This document shows, one piece after another, positions 28,544 to 38,905 of a stretch of DNA of 64,000 nt. The position numbers were made by a program, and so were the translations under genes. Origin of the DNA: Aquabacterium humicola (lineage in GTDB: Bacteria; Pseudomonadota; Gammaproteobacteria; Burkholderiales; Burkholderiaceae_C). Location of the stretch: the NCBI RefSeq assembly GCF_030167915.1, contig NZ_JARGNB010000001.1, positions 682,001 through 746,000 on the forward strand. The letters run 5' to 3'. Below the pieces are notes generated by a model. The model was not told where the DNA came from. It did no database searches and saw only the letters and a list, made by a program, of their open reading frames with translations. How positions within the stretch are numbered: position 1 is the first letter of the stretch; each line of letters begins with the position of its first letter.

Positions 28544-28861
28544 CTAGGCCTGCCGGTCCGGCAGCTTGATGCGCCGCGTCGTCTGGTACCAGGCCTGGTT
28601 CATCTTGTTCAGGAAGTCGGGCGTCAGCGCATAACCGGCGCGGTCGCCGATCAGCGCTTCGCTGCCGCAGCGTGGGCACAGCGCGGTCTCGCCGCCGGCC
28701 GTCTCGGGGTTGTCGAGCTGGTCGATGTCGAGGCCGGTCCAGGCGACGATCTCCGTCGTCTTGAAGATGCCGATGCAGCAGCAGCAGCCGCAGAGCTTGC
28801 TGCCCTCCAGCTCTTCGCGGTTCTTCGACGTGTGGCGATGCGCTTCGAGAAGAGGGTTCAT
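28544..28861 (-). CDS. Small cysteine-rich, probably zinc-binding cytoplasmic protein
   Basis: About 105 residues. SKLCGCCCCIGIF supplies five cysteines (24 and 26-29) and ALCPRCGSEALIGDRAGY two more (62, 65), giving a likely zinc ribbon or metal knuckle. The C-terminus has LTPDFLNKMNQAWYQ. Uncharacterised cytoplasmic proteins with this CPxCG-xxxxIGD pattern occur in proteobacteria (from memory); the function is not known to me. ATG 28861 was chosen because the conserved part begins there. The following ppc gene lies about 140 bases beyond, on the same strand and upstream in reading direction. Confidence 0.7.
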   Translation of the reverse strand: MNPLLEAHRHTSKNREELEGSKLCGCCCCIGIFKTTEIVAWTGLDIDQLDNPETAGGETALCPRCGSEALIGDRAGYALTPDFLNKMNQAWYQTTRRIKLPDRQA

Positions 28862-29003
28862 GTCGAGCGTCCCAGCGGCGGCGTTGGTGAAAGGCCGATG
28901 GACTCTTGCCATCGGTGGCGCGCACAGCTTAGTGCGCGCGCCAGGCAACGTCATTCACACTTTTGCACTGGGCCGCCGCGGTCGGCCCCCCTGAACAGGT
29001 GGT

Positions 29004-31862
29004 TCAGCCGGTGTTGCGCAGGCCCGCCGCGATGCCGTTGATCGAGATGTGGATGCCGCGCTGCACCCGCTCCATCGACGGATCGTTGTCCTTGCGCTGC
29101 CGGTAGCGGCGCATCAGCTCGACCTGCAGGTGGTTCAGCGGGTCGAGGTAGGGGAAGCGGTGCTCGATCGAGCGCGCCAGCGCCGGGTTGCTCTGCAGCC
29201 GTTGGGCATCGCCGGTGATCAATGACAGCGCCTCCTGCGTGCGCTCCCACTCGGCCTTCACCGCGGTGAAGATGCGCTTGGCGATGCGCGGATCCTCGAC
29301 CAGCTCGACATAGCGTGCGGCGATGCGCAGGTCGCTCTTGGCCAGCACCATGTCCAGGTTGGACAGCAGCGTGCGGAAGAACGGCCATTGTTTGTACATG
29401 CGCTGCAGCAGCTCCAGCCGCGCCTTGCGCTGCCTGGCATCGCCCAGGAAGCTTTCGATCGCCGAGCCGAAGCCGCACCAGCCCGGCAGCGCGACGCGGC
29501 ACTGGCCCCACGAGAAGCCCCAGGGGATCGCGCGCAGGTCCTCGATCGCGCGTGTCGCCTTGCGCGAGGCCGGGCGCGAGCCGATGTTCAGCTCGGCGAT
29601 CTCGCGGATCGGCGTCGCGGCGAAGAAGTAGTCGGTGAAGCCCGGGGTCTCGTAGACCAGCTTGCGGTAGGCCGCGAAGCTGGCGTCGCTGATCTGCGCG
29701 GCGGCGTCGAGGAAGGCCTTGGGCGCGCCGGCGCGTGAAGACGAGGCGGGCGAGGCGCCGCCGCCGCGGTGCAGCAGCGTCGCTTCCAGCGTCGCGGCGA
29801 CCAGCGTCTCGAGGTTGCGCCGGCCGATCTCCGGGTGCGCGTACTTCGAGCCGATCACCTCGCCTTGTTCGGTCAGCCGGATCTGGCCCTTCACCGTGCC
29901 GGGCGGCTGCGCCAGGATGGCCTGGTAGCTCGGGCCGCCGCCGCGGCCGACCGTGCCGCCTCGGCCGTGGAACAGCCGCAGCGTGATGCCGTGCTCGGCC
30001 TCCAGCGGATCGAACAGCGACACCAGCGCGATCTCCGCGCGGTACAGCTCCCAGTTGCTGGTGAAGAAGCCGCCGTCCTTGTTGCTGTCGCTGTAGCCCA
30101 GCATGATGTCCTGCTCGCCGCCGGAACGTTTCACCAGCTCGGTGATGCCGGGCAGCGCATAGAACCCGCGCATGACGGCCGAGGCCTGGCGCAGGTCGCC
30201 GATGGTCTCGAACAGCGGCACGACGATCAGCGCGTTGGTCGCGCCGTCGTCCAGCGTGCCGGTGAGCAGGCCGCACTCCTTCTGCAGCAGCAGCACTTCC
30301 AGCAGGTCGCTGACCGTCTCGGTGTGCGAGATGATGTAGTGGCGCAGCGCCTCGCGGCCGAAGCGATCGAGCATGTCGACCGCCGTTTCAAAGATCGCCA
30401 GCTCGCTGACGGCCAGCTCCGAGTACGTGCCGCCGCGCACGCGCAGCGGCCGTGCATCGTTGAGCAGTTGCATCAGCAGCGCCTGGCGCGCGGCCTCGTC
30501 GAGCGCCGCGTAGTCGGGCTCGATGCGCGCCTGCTGCAGCAGCTCGGCGATCACGGCCTCGTGCTTGTCCGAGCTCTGGCGCAGGTCCACGGTGGCCAGG
30601 TGGAAGCCGAAGACCTGCACCGCGCGTTGCAGCGGCGCGAGGCGCGGGCCGATCAGCGCCTGCGCGTGGTGCGAGCGCAGCGACGCCTCGATGACCTGCA
30701 GGTCGGCCAGGAACTCGGCCGGCGTGCGGTAGGGGGCCTGCGGCGCGACCGCGTGGCGCAGCGCCTCGGTGCCGGTCAGCGCATGCAGCGTCGCGGCCAG
30801 GCGCGAGTACATGCCGATCAGCGCGCGGCGGTACGGCTCGTCCATGCGGTGCGCGTTGCGGTCGCCAGAGCGTTCGGCCAGTGCGTGCATCTCGGGCGTC
30901 ACGCCGGCCAGCATGTTGCTGATCGACAGCTCGGCGCCGAGCTCGTGCACCTCGGTCAGGTAGAAGCGCAGCGCCACCTCGGCCTGCCGCGCCAGCGCCT
31001 GGCGCAGCGTGTCGGCGGTGACGTTCGGGTTGCCGTCGCGGTCGCCGCCGATCCAGTGGCCCATGCGCAGGAAGCTCGGCACCGGGTGGCCGGCGAGCTG
31101 CTGCTCCAATTCGCGGTACAGCCGCGGGATCTGGCGCAGGAAGGTGCTGGGGTAGTAGCTCAGCGCGTTCTCGATCTCGTCGGCGACGGTCAGCTTGGTG
31201 TAGCGCAGCATGCGCGTCTGCCACAGCTGCGTCACGCGGGCGCGGATCGCGTCTTCGTTGTCGCGCAGCTCGCGCTCGGTGTGCAGCTCGTCGCGCTGGC
31301 CCACCAGCTCGGCGATCGCGCGCTCGGCGTCGAGGATGCTCCTGCGCTGCACCTCGGTCGGGTGCGCGGTCAGCACCGGCGAGATGTAGGCGTGCTGCAG
31401 CGTCTGCGCGACGTCGGCCGCACGAATGTCGGCCTTGTGCAGGCGCTCGAAGGTCAGCGCCAGCGAGCCTTCCTGCAGGTGGCCCTGGCGCTCGTGGTGC
31501 AGCCGGCGGCGCACGTGGTGGCGGTCCTCGGCGATGTTGGCCAGGTGCGAGAAGTAGCTGAAGGCGCGGATCACGCTGACCGTCTGGTCGCCGGACAGGT
31601 TCTTCAGCAGGCGGTCGAGCACGCGGCCGGCCGAGGCGTCCTTCTTCAGCCGGTAGCCCACCGACAGCTGGCGCACGCGCTCGATCAGCTCGAAGGCCTC
31701 CTTGCCTTCCTGCTCGCGGATCACGTCGCCCAGGATGCGGCCGAGTAACCGGATATCGTCGACCAGCGGCTTGTTCTTCGCGGCGGCGTCCTGCGCGTCG
31801 AGTGTCGGCGCACTGGAACGGGGCACGGTCGAACGGCGTGCGGGGCGAGCAGGACGAGGCAT
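29004..31862 (-). CDS. ppc: Phosphoenolpyruvate carboxylase
   Basis: 952 residues; replenishes oxaloacetate from PEP and bicarbonate. [13 protein letters not shown] contains the first catalytic His, [15 protein letters not shown] the second block, [20 protein letters not shown] and [15 protein letters not shown] the third and the mobile loop. The C-terminus ends [12 protein letters not shown], the usual terminal motif. A small Ser/Ala/Gly-rich insertion (about residues 696-712) is unlike E. coli. It is divergent from hemC with a 93-base gap. It links well with the TCA genes in the window but is not contiguous with them. Confidence 0.97.
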   Translation of the reverse strand: MPRPARPARRSTVPRSSAPTLDAQDAAAKNKPLVDDIRLLGRILGDVIREQEGKEAFELIERVRQLSVGYRLKKDASAGRVLDRLLKNLSGDQTVSVIRAFSYFSHLANIAEDRHHVRRRLHHERQGHLQEGSLALTFERLHKADIRAADVAQTLQHAYISPVLTAHPTEVQRRSILDAERAIAELVGQRDELHTERELRDNEDAIRARVTQLWQTRMLRYTKLTVADEIENALSYYPSTFLRQIPRLYRELEQQLAGHPVPSFLRMGHWIGGDRDGNPNVTADTLRQALARQAEVALRFYLTEVHELGAELSISNMLAGVTPEMHALAERSGDRNAHRMDEPYRRALIGMYSRLAATLHALTGTEALRHAVAPQAPYRTPAEFLADLQVIEASLRSHHAQALIGPRLAPLQRAVQVFGFHLATVDLRQSSDKHEAVIAELLQQARIEPDYAALDEAARQALLMQLLNDARPLRVRGGTYSELAVSELAIFETAVDMLDRFGREALRHYIISHTETVSDLLEVLLLQKECGLLTGTLDDGATNALIVVPLFETIGDLRQASAVMRGFYALPGITELVKRSGGEQDIMLGYSDSNKDGGFFTSNWELYRAEIALVSLFDPLEAEHGITLRLFHGRGGTVGRGGGPSYQAILAQPPGTVKGQIRLTEQGEVIGSKYAHPEIGRRNLETLVAATLEATLLHRGGGASPASSSRAGAPKAFLDAAAQISDASFAAYRKLVYETPGFTDYFFAATPIREIAELNIGSRPASRKATRAIEDLRAIPWGFSWGQCRVALPGWCGFGSAIESFLGDARQRKARLELLQRMYKQWPFFRTLLSNLDMVLAKSDLRIAARYVELVEDPRIAKRIFTAVKAEWERTQEALSLITGDAQRLQSNPALARSIEHRFPYLDPLNHLQVELMRRYRQRKDNDPSMERVQRGIHISINGIAAGLRNTG

Positions 31863-31955
31863 CGGAAAGCTCCTGGCGGTGTAACCGGATTACCAAACGG
31901 CAACGGTGCCGATGGTATCAGCGGGCTTGCCGACCCGCGGCCGATAATTCGCCGC

Positions 31956-32885
31956 ATGTCGCATCCCATCCGCATCGCCACCCGCGAAAGCCGCCTCGCG
32001 CTGTGGCAGGCCGAGCATGTGCGCGCGCTGCTCGCCGATCGTTTCGGCCTCGCCGTCGAGCTGCTCGGCATGACCACCCGCGGCGACCAGATCCTCGACC
32101 GCACGCTGTCCAAGGTCGGTGGCAAGGGCCTGTTCGTCAAGGAGCTCGAGGTGGCGCTCGAGGAAGGCCGCGCCCAGATCGCGGTGCACTCGCTGAAAGA
32201 CGTGCCGATGGAGTTGCCGCCCGGCTTCGTGCTGGCGGCGATCCTGGAGCGCGAGGACCCGCGCGACGCCTTCGTCTCGAACCGCTTCGACGAGCTCGCG
32301 GCGCTGCCGCCGGGCGCGGTGGTCGGCACCTCGAGCCTGCGCCGCGTGGTGCAGCTGATGAACCTGCGGCCCGATTTGCGCATCGAGCCGCTGCGCGGCA
32401 ACCTCGATACGCGGCTGCGCAAGCTCGACGAGGGCGGCTACGACGCCATCGTGCTGGCCGCCGCCGGGCTGATGCGCCTGGGGCTTGGCGACCGCATCCG
32501 CGCGCGCTTCGAGCCCGAGCAGATGATTCCCGCGGCCGGCCAGGGCGCACTGGGCATCGAGATGCCGGCGACCGCGCCGACCGAGTTGATCGCCCAGGTC
32601 TCCGGCCTGATCCACCGCCCGACCTGGCTGGCCGCGCATGCCGAACGCGCCGTGTCGCGCGCGCTCGGCGGCAGCTGCAGCATGCCGCTGGCCGCCCACG
32701 CGATGTGCGAGGGCGACCAGCTGGTGCTGACCGCGGCGCTCGGCCATCCCGAGCATCCGGAACGGCCGCTGCTGCGAACGCGGGTCGAAGGCCTGGTGGC
32801 GGATGCCGGCCAGGCGACGCTGCTCGGCGAGACCGCCGCCGCGCAGCTGCGCGACGCCGGGGCGGCCGACTACCTCGCAGCCTGA
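31956..32885 (+). CDS. hemC: Porphobilinogen deaminase (hydroxymethylbilane synthase)
   Basis: 309 residues; joins four porphobilinogens into hydroxymethylbilane. [18 protein letters not shown] and [26 protein letters not shown] and [12 protein letters not shown] are the family signatures. The dipyrromethane cofactor is carried by Cys241 in [14 protein letters not shown]. First gene of hemC-hemD-hemX-hemY; hemD starts 8 bases after its stop. Confidence 0.97.
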   Translation: MSHPIRIATRESRLALWQAEHVRALLADRFGLAVELLGMTTRGDQILDRTLSKVGGKGLFVKELEVALEEGRAQIAVHSLKDVPMELPPGFVLAAILEREDPRDAFVSNRFDELAALPPGAVVGTSSLRRVVQLMNLRPDLRIEPLRGNLDTRLRKLDEGGYDAIVLAAAGLMRLGLGDRIRARFEPEQMIPAAGQGALGIEMPATAPTELIAQVSGLIHRPTWLAAHAERAVSRALGGSCSMPLAAHAMCEGDQLVLTAALGHPEHPERPLLRTRVEGLVADAGQATLLGETAAAQLRDAGAADYLAA

Positions 32886-32893
32886 TCGACGCG

Positions 32894-33694
32894 ATGCGCG
32901 TGCTGGTGACCCGGCCGCAGCCGCAGGCCGACGAATGGGTTGCGATGCTGCAGGCGCTGGGCGTCGATGCCGTCGCGCTGCCGCTGCTGGCGATCGACGA
33001 GGCGCCCGATCCGGCGGCGCTGTGCCGTGCGCGCGAAGCGGTCGGCCGCATGGCGCTGGTGATGTTCGTCAGCCCGAGCGCGGTCGAGCGTTTCTTCGAC
33101 GGTGCCGAGCCGGCCCTGGTTGCCGCGTTCTCGGCACCGGACGCACCGATCGCCGGCGGCACCGGTCCGGGCACGCATGCGGCCCTGCGCCGCGCCGGCG
33201 TGCCGGAGGCTGCGATCGTCACCCCGTCGCCCGAGGGCGGCCGCTTCGATTCCGAAGCGCTTTGGCAGCGGTTGCAGTCGATGGCAATCGGCTGGCGCGG
33301 CCGCCGCGTGCTGATCGTGCGCGGCGAAGGCGGGCGCGACTGGCTGGCCGAGACCCTTCGATCCGCAGGGGCCGAAGTGGCCTTCGCCGAGGCCTACCGG
33401 CGTGCCGCGCCGCGCCTCGATGCACCGCAGCAGGCGCTGCTGGCCGACGCGCTGTCGCGGCCCACGGCGCACTGCTGGCTGCTCAGCAGCAGCGAGGCGG
33501 TGCGGCAGCTGCCGGCGCTGGCGCCATCGGCCGACTGGTCGCGCGCCTCGGCGCTGGCCACCCATGAGCGCATCGCGGACACCGCACGGTCGCTCGGCTT
33601 CGGTGATGTCGAACAGGTCGACGTGACGCCCGAGGCGGTCGCGGCGCGGGTGAGGCGCTCTATACAATCCCGCGACCCTTCATCGCGACCGTGA
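32894..33694 (+). CDS. hemD: Uroporphyrinogen-III synthase
   Basis: 266 residues; closes and inverts ring D of hydroxymethylbilane. The family is poorly conserved, but MRVLVTRPQPQADEW, VMFVSPSAVERFF, GRRVLIVRGEGGRDWLAETL and WLLSSSEAVRQL follow the expected two-domain order. ATG 32894 matches the N-terminus. Its TGA overlaps the GTG of hemX by GTGA. Confidence 0.92.
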   Translation: MRVLVTRPQPQADEWVAMLQALGVDAVALPLLAIDEAPDPAALCRAREAVGRMALVMFVSPSAVERFFDGAEPALVAAFSAPDAPIAGGTGPGTHAALRRAGVPEAAIVTPSPEGGRFDSEALWQRLQSMAIGWRGRRVLIVRGEGGRDWLAETLRSAGAEVAFAEAYRRAAPRLDAPQQALLADALSRPTAHCWLLSSSEAVRQLPALAPSADWSRASALATHERIADTARSLGFGDVEQVDVTPEAVAARVRRSIQSRDPSSRP

Positions 33695-34878
33695 ATTCCA
33701 TCGCCCCGACCCCCGACCGTGGCGCCGAGCCCGCCGGGGCCGAGCCCACGGTGACCGCCTCGGCCTCGGCCTCTTCCGCGCCCGCCACCGCCCCGGCCAC
33801 GGCGTCGCCTGCCGCGATGGCCCCGGCCGCCACCGGCCTGTCGCGCCGCGCCTGGTTCGCGGCCGCCGCGCTGATCGGGGCATTGGCGGTGGCCAGCCTG
33901 ACGCTGGCGATCTACAGCCAGCAGCGCCTGAAGTCGCTGGAGCAGGAGCTGGTGCGCCGCCAGCACGACAGCCAGAGCCAGGCGGTCGAGGCCCGCGCCG
34001 CGGCCAAGCAGGCGCAGGAGACCTCGCGCGCCGCCGAGGCCAAGGTGGCGCTGCTCGAGGCCCGCGTCGCCGAGACCGCGCTGCAGCGCAGCCAGCTCGA
34101 GGAGTTGATCCAGCAGCTGTCGCGCTCACGCGACGAGAACGTGCTGGCCGACGTCGACGCGGCCATCCGCGTCGCCGTGCAGCAGAGCGCCATCACCGGC
34201 AGCGCCGAACCCCTGGTCAGCGCGCTGCGCCAGGCCGAGGACCGGCTCGCACGCATCAACCAGCCGCGCACCGAGCGCGTGCGGCGTGCGCTGTCGCGCG
34301 ACATCGACCGCGCCAAGGCCGTCGCGACGACGGACATCGCGACGTTGGCGATCAAGCTCGACGAAGCCGCGCGCCTGGCCGATGAGCTGCCGCTGCTGGC
34401 GCAGCCGGAGCGCCGGGTGGCCGCCCCCGGCGCCGCGTCGGCACCCGCCGGCCGGGTGCTGAAGAACGGCGAGCCGGCGCCGCCTGCCCAGCAGGACTGG
34501 TGGGGCTGGGCGACCGGCGCGTGGAACGCGGCGTCGGGCCGGGTCTGGTCCGAAGTGCGCTCGCTGGTGCGCGTGACGCGCATCGACAACCCGGAGGCGA
34601 TGCTCGTCGCGCCGGAGCAGACCTGGTTCCTGCGCGAGAACCTGAAGCTGCGCCTGCTGAACGCGCGGCTGGCGCTGCTGTCCCGCCAGTTCGACACCGC
34701 GCAGAGCGACCTGCGCGACGTGCAGTCCTCGCTCGACCGCTACTTCGACCGCAACTCGCGCCGCGTGGCCACCGCCACCGAGCTGGTGCGCCAGGTGGCC
34801 AGCCAGGCGCGCCAGATGAGCCTGCCGCGGCCCGACGAGACGCTGGCGGCGATCGCGGCCGCTCAGGCCGGCCGCTAG
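33691..34878 (+). CDS. hemX: HemX-like membrane protein
   Basis: 395 residues. An Ala/Pro/Ser-rich cytoplasmic leader (1-48) precedes one membrane helix (about 52-74, LSRRAWFAAAALIGALAVAS), then a coiled coil (75-155) and a mostly helical periplasmic domain with WFLRENLKLRLLNARLALL, the HemX signature. The family is often mislabelled uroporphyrinogen methyltransferase, but no methyltransferase motif is present. Function is not established; association with hemC/hemD and hemY is conserved. GTG start in a GTGA overlap with hemD. Confidence 0.9.
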   Translation: MNSIAPTPDRGAEPAGAEPTVTASASASSAPATAPATASPAAMAPAATGLSRRAWFAAAALIGALAVASLTLAIYSQQRLKSLEQELVRRQHDSQSQAVEARAAAKQAQETSRAAEAKVALLEARVAETALQRSQLEELIQQLSRSRDENVLADVDAAIRVAVQQSAITGSAEPLVSALRQAEDRLARINQPRTERVRRALSRDIDRAKAVATTDIATLAIKLDEAARLADELPLLAQPERRVAAPGAASAPAGRVLKNGEPAPPAQQDWWGWATGAWNAASGRVWSEVRSLVRVTRIDNPEAMLVAPEQTWFLRENLKLRLLNARLALLSRQFDTAQSDLRDVQSSLDRYFDRNSRRVATATELVRQVASQARQMSLPRPDETLAAIAAAQAGR

Positions 34879-34894
34879 CCCCGCCCGCCTCGCG

Positions 34895-36142
34895 ATGCGC
34901 AGCGTCATCTGGCTGGTCCTGCTGTTCGTCGTCGCCGTGGTCGCGGCGCTGACGCTGGGCGACAACGACGGCGTCGCGTCCTTCTACTGGGGCGCGTGGC
35001 GGCTGGACATGTCGCTGAACTTCTTCATGCTGGCCGCGCTCGGCGCCGGTTTCGTGATCTTCTCGGCGGTGCAGGCGATCAACTCGCTGATCGGGCTGCC
35101 CGAGCGCGCGCGCGAGTGGCGCGCGCTGCGCGTCGAGCGCGCCGCGCAGGCGGCGCTGCGCGAGGCGATGGCCGAGTACTACGGCGGCCGCTACACCCGG
35201 GCCTACAAGGCCGCGCAGCGTGCGCTGGCCGCGGGTGATGACGGCGCGGTCGGCGCGGGCGGCGGCGGGCGCGAGTTCCGCGTGCTCGCGCACCTGCTGG
35301 CCGCGGGCAGCCTGCACAAGCTGCAGGACCGCGGCCGCCGCGACGAGATGCTCAAGCGGGTGCTGCGCCCGGGGCAGCGCGGCGGCGCGCTGATCGACGA
35401 AGGCGCCCGGCTGCTGGCGGCGGAGTGGGCGCTGGACGATCGCGATGCGGCGACGGCGGAAACCTGGCTGGCCGAACTGCCGCCGGGGGTCGCGCGCCGG
35501 ACGCAGGCGCTGCGGCTGAAGCTGCAGGCATCGCGGCTGGCCCGCCGGCCGCTCGAGGCGCTGCACACCGCCCGCCTGCTGGCCAATCACCAGGCCTTCT
35601 CCAGCGCCGCGGCACAGGGCCTGCTGCGCTCGCTGGCCTTCGAGGTGCTCGACGAGGCCCACGACATCGAGCAGTTGCGGCGCGCCTGGCACCAGTTCGA
35701 TGCCGCCGACCAGCGCGACCCCTTCGTCGCTGCGCGCGCCGCGCGTCGCGCCGCGGCGCTGCACCATCCCGAGGACGGCTGCGGCTGGCTGCGGCCGTTG
35801 TGGGACCGCTTCGACGCGCTGGGTGTCGACGGCCGCGCGCAGGTGGCGCTGGCGCTGGTGGACGCCGTGGCCGGCGTCGGTGCCGACTGGCTGCCGCGCG
35901 TCGAGGCGGCGCAGCGCGACCATCCCACCGAATCGGCCGTGCAGGGCGCCGTCGGCGCGGTGCTGTTCCAGCGCCAGCTGTGGGGCAAGGCGCGCAAGCC
36001 GCTGGAACAGGCGGCGAAGGACCCGGCGCTGGAGCCGCGCGCACGCCGGCGCGCCTGGCGCACGCTGGCGGCGCTGGCGAGGGAGGAATCCGACGAGCGC
36101 CGCGCCGCCGACTGCGAGCGCGCGGCGGCGGCCATCGACTGA
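34895..36142 (+). CDS. hemY: HemY-like haem biosynthesis-associated protein (TPR)
   Basis: 415 residues. Two membrane helices at the N-terminus (about 3-21 and 39-64; MRSVIWLVLLFVVAVVAALT) flank NDGVASFYWGAWRLDMSLN. The rest is TPR-like helical repeats, with EYYGGRYTRAYKAAQRALAA. This is the proteobacterial HemY, not the oxygen-dependent protoporphyrinogen oxidase of the same name. It starts 16 bases after hemX and ends the operon, 34 bases before the convergent paaE stop. Confidence 0.9.
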   Translation: MRSVIWLVLLFVVAVVAALTLGDNDGVASFYWGAWRLDMSLNFFMLAALGAGFVIFSAVQAINSLIGLPERAREWRALRVERAAQAALREAMAEYYGGRYTRAYKAAQRALAAGDDGAVGAGGGGREFRVLAHLLAAGSLHKLQDRGRRDEMLKRVLRPGQRGGALIDEGARLLAAEWALDDRDAATAETWLAELPPGVARRTQALRLKLQASRLARRPLEALHTARLLANHQAFSSAAAQGLLRSLAFEVLDEAHDIEQLRRAWHQFDAADQRDPFVAARAARRAAALHHPEDGCGWLRPLWDRFDALGVDGRAQVALALVDAVAGVGADWLPRVEAAQRDHPTESAVQGAVGAVLFQRQLWGKARKPLEQAAKDPALEPRARRRAWRTLAALAREESDERRAADCERAAAAID

Positions 36143-36175
36143 GGCAGTCGAGCGGGCGGACGCTCGCTTACCGCG

Positions 36176-37288
36176 CTAGCGATCGTCGAACGACAGCGTG
36201 ACCCGCTCGGTCAGCGGATGGGCCTGGCAGGTCAGCACGAAGCCGGCGGCGACTTCCTGCTTGTCGAGCGCGAAGTTGCGCTCCATGCGCACCTGGCCGT
36301 CGATGAGCTTCGCGCGGCAGGTGCCGCAGACGCCGGAGGTGCAGGAGTAGGGCATCTCCAGGCCGGCGGCGGTCGCGCAGTCGAGGATGCTCGGCTGGTC
36401 GCGGCGGAAGACCACCTCGCGGCGCAGGCCGTCGCGGATGATCGTCACCCGCGCTTCGTCGGCATCGCCCGGCGCGGCGGCATGCACGATGGCGTCGACG
36501 CTGCCGCCGGCGCCGGCCTCACCGGCGGCGCCCGACTGCGGCGCGATGCCGAAGCGTTCGATGTGGATGCGCTGCTCGGGCACGCCGGCGGCCAGCAGCG
36601 CGGCTTCGGCCTCGTCGTTCATCGCGAACGGGCCGCAGACGTAGGCCTCGGCGATCGTCGCGGGCGGGATCAGCGTGTCCAGCAGCGCACCGATCTTGTG
36701 GCGCTCGAGCACGCCGTTCAGCAGCGGCGAGCCGTCGCCCGGCTCGTCGGAGAAGACATGGTGGATCGCGAGCCGCGCGATGTACTTGTTCTTCAGGTCC
36801 TCGAGCTCTTCCTTGAACATCGTCGACGCGAGCCGCCGGTTGCCGTAGACCAGCGTGAAGCGGCTGTGCGGCTCCCGGGCCAGCACCGTCTTGGCGATCG
36901 ACAGGATGGGCGTGATGCCGCTGCCGCCGGCGAAGCCGACATGGTGGCGATGCGACGCCGGGTCCAGCGGCACGAAGAAGCGGCCCTGCGGCGCCATCAC
37001 GTCGATGACGTCGCCCTCGCGCAGCTGGCGGTTGATCCAGTTCGAGAAGACGCCGCCGGCGACCTGGCGCACGCCGACGCGCAGCTCGCCGTCGTCGACG
37101 CCGGCGCAGATCGAGTACGAGCGCCGAACCTCGTGGCCGTCGATCTTCGTGCGCAGGGTCAGGTACTGGCCCTGCGTGAAGCCGAAGACCTCGCGCAGAT
37201 CGGGCGGCACGTCGAAGGCGACCACCACCGCCTCGGCGGTGTCGGGGCGGATCGAGCGCACGCGCAGCGGGTGGAAGAGGGCGCTCAT
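36176..37288 (-). CDS. paaE: Phenylacetyl-CoA epoxidase reductase subunit
   Basis: 370 residues; passes electrons from NADPH through FAD and [2Fe-2S] to the PaaAC oxygenase. The FAD domain has RRSYSICAG, the NAD(P) domain FAGGSGITPILSIAK and the C-terminal ferredoxin domain YSCTSGVCGTCRAKL plus a later FVLTCQAHP. An Ala/Gly-rich linker (about 250-270) joins reductase and ferredoxin parts. Last gene of paaABCDE, 7 bases after the paaD stop. Confidence 0.96.
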   Translation of the reverse strand: MSALFHPLRVRSIRPDTAEAVVVAFDVPPDLREVFGFTQGQYLTLRTKIDGHEVRRSYSICAGVDDGELRVGVRQVAGGVFSNWINRQLREGDVIDVMAPQGRFFVPLDPASHRHHVGFAGGSGITPILSIAKTVLAREPHSRFTLVYGNRRLASTMFKEELEDLKNKYIARLAIHHVFSDEPGDGSPLLNGVLERHKIGALLDTLIPPATIAEAYVCGPFAMNDEAEAALLAAGVPEQRIHIERFGIAPQSGAAGEAGAGGSVDAIVHAAAPGDADEARVTIIRDGLRREVVFRRDQPSILDCATAAGLEMPYSCTSGVCGTCRAKLIDGQVRMERNFALDKQEVAAGFVLTCQAHPLTERVTLSFDDR

Positions 37289-37295
37289 CGCGGAT

Positions 37296-37811
37296 TCAAA
37301 TCGGTTTGAAATGTTCGAAGGGTTCGCGGCAGTCGAGGCAGCGGTAGAGCGCCTTGCAGGCGGTGGAACCGAAGGCCGACAGGCGCTCGGTGCGCGGGCT
37401 CGCGCAGCGGGGGCACGCGGGCGTCGGGCGGCGCGGGCTGAAGACGATCGGTTGCGCGGTGGCCGCAGGCGCCGGGTCGGTGCGCTGCGGCGGCGCGATG
37501 CCGGCGGCCTGCAGCTTGCTGCGGCCGGCGTCGCTGATCCAGTCGGTGGTCCAGGCCGGCGCGCGGCGCAGCGTGGTGCGGGCCGGGCCGAGGCCGGCCT
37601 CGTCGAGCGCGCGCACGACGTCGCTGGCGATGGCCTCGGTGGCCGGGCAGCCGGAGTAGGTCGGCGTCAGCACCACCTCGAGGCCGTCGGCATGCTCGAC
37701 CACGTCGCGCACGATGCCGAGGTCGCGCACCGACAGCGCCGGCACCTCGGGGTCGGGCACGCCGTCGAGCACGCGCCAGGCCGCGGAGATGCGCGCCGCG
37801 ACCGCGTTCAC
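37296..37811 (-). CDS. paaD: PaaD, phenylacetyl-CoA epoxidase assembly protein
   Basis: 171 residues with an N-terminal DUF59/MIP18-like domain (VPDPEVPALSVRDLGIV, LTPTYSGCPATEAI) and a C-terminal zinc-ribbon-like segment (CPRCASPRT, CKALYRCLDCREPFEHFKPI). It is thought to help maturation of metal centres of the epoxidase. GTG start overlaps the paaC stop as GTGA. Confidence 0.93.
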   Translation of the reverse strand: MNAVAARISAAWRVLDGVPDPEVPALSVRDLGIVRDVVEHADGLEVVLTPTYSGCPATEAIASDVVRALDEAGLGPARTTLRRAPAWTTDWISDAGRSKLQAAGIAPPQRTDPAPAATAQPIVFSPRRPTPACPRCASPRTERLSAFGSTACKALYRCLDCREPFEHFKPI

Positions 37812-38584
37812 CAGGCGCCTCCCGGGTAGGCGCGCTGCAGGTGCTGCATCTCGGCGAGCAGGAAGCCCATGTGCTCGCTGTGGCGCCCCTGCTTGCCGGT
37901 CGAGCGGAAGGCGCCGGTCGAGGGCAGGGCCAGGTTCGCGGCATCGAACAGCGGCACCAGCTCCGCGAGCCAGGGCTCGTGCAGCGCGGACCAGCGCGGG
38001 CCGAGCCGGGCACCATCGGCCGCGGCATCGATCGCGTCGTCCTCGAACAGCTCGGCGGTGTAGGGCCACAACAGTGCCAACGCCGATTCGACGCGTCGTC
38101 GGGATTCGGCCGTGCCGTCCGCCAGGCGCAGCAGCCAGTCCGCCGCATGCTGCTGGTGGTAGCGCGCTTCCTTCAGCGCCTTCGCGGCGATGGCGGCCAG
38201 CTCGGCGTCCTTCGATTGTTCGGCCAGGCGTGCCCACAGCGCCTTCAGGAAGCCGGCGACGAAGAGGTTGCGCAGCACGGTGACCGCGAAGTCGCCGCGC
38301 GGCAGCTCGACCAGCGTGACGTTGCGGTAGTCCCGCTCGTCGCGCAGGAAGGCGAGCTGGTCCTCGTCGTAGCGGGTGGCGCCGAGCGTGCCGGCATGCG
38401 CCAGCAGCGCGCGGGACTGGCCCAGCAGGTCGAGCGCCATGTTGGCCAGCGCGATGTCTTCTTCCAGCACCGGCCCGTGGCCGCACCACTCGCTGGTGCG
38501 CTGCGCGAGGATCAGGCAGGTGTCGGCGATGCGCAGCAGGTACTGCTGCGTCGCGTCCGGGGCGAGGGTGATCGAGGCTTGCAT
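37808..38584 (-). CDS. paaC: Phenylacetyl-CoA epoxidase structural subunit PaaC
   Basis: 258 residues; ferritin-fold partner of PaaA without a complete di-iron site. QQYLLRIADTCLILAQRTSEW, LEEDIALANMALDLLGQ and EARYHQQHAADWLLRLADG are typical. The C-terminus GRHSEHMGFLLAEMQHLQRA fits. It overlaps paaD by 4 bases and begins 12 bases after the paaB stop. Confidence 0.95.
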   Translation of the reverse strand: MQASITLAPDATQQYLLRIADTCLILAQRTSEWCGHGPVLEEDIALANMALDLLGQSRALLAHAGTLGATRYDEDQLAFLRDERDYRNVTLVELPRGDFAVTVLRNLFVAGFLKALWARLAEQSKDAELAAIAAKALKEARYHQQHAADWLLRLADGTAESRRRVESALALLWPYTAELFEDDAIDAAADGARLGPRWSALHEPWLAELVPLFDAANLALPSTGAFRSTGKQGRHSEHMGFLLAEMQHLQRAYPGGAW

Positions 38585-38596
38585 CGGATGGGTCGG

Positions 38597-38905
38597 TCAG
38601 AGGTGGTCGACCGCCTGCGGCAGCTTGTAGAAGGTGGGATGACGGTAGACCTTGTCCTCCATCGGGTCGAACAGCATCTCCTTGTCGCCGGGGTCGCTGG
38701 CGACGATCTGGTCCGAGCGCACCACCCACAGGCTCACGCCTTCCTGGCGCCGCGTATAGACCTCGCGCGCCATCTGCAGCGCCATCTTCGGATCAGCGGC
38801 GTGCAGGCTGCCGCAATGCTTGTGGTCGAGGCCGGCCTTGCTGCGCACGAACACTTCCCACAGCGGCCATTCGGTGGTGGTCGGGGTGCCCTGATCGTTG
38901 CTCAT
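38597..38905 (-). CDS. paaB: Phenylacetyl-CoA epoxidase subunit PaaB
   Basis: 102 residues. [20 protein letters not shown] at the start and [20 protein letters not shown] are diagnostic; the protein bridges PaaAC dimers. Its ATG overlaps the paaA stop as ATGA. Confidence 0.96.
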   Translation of the reverse strand: MSNDQGTPTTTEWPLWEVFVRSKAGLDHKHCGSLHAADPKMALQMAREVYTRRQEGVSLWVVRSDQIVASDPGDKEMLFDPMEDKVYRHPTFYKLPQAVDHL

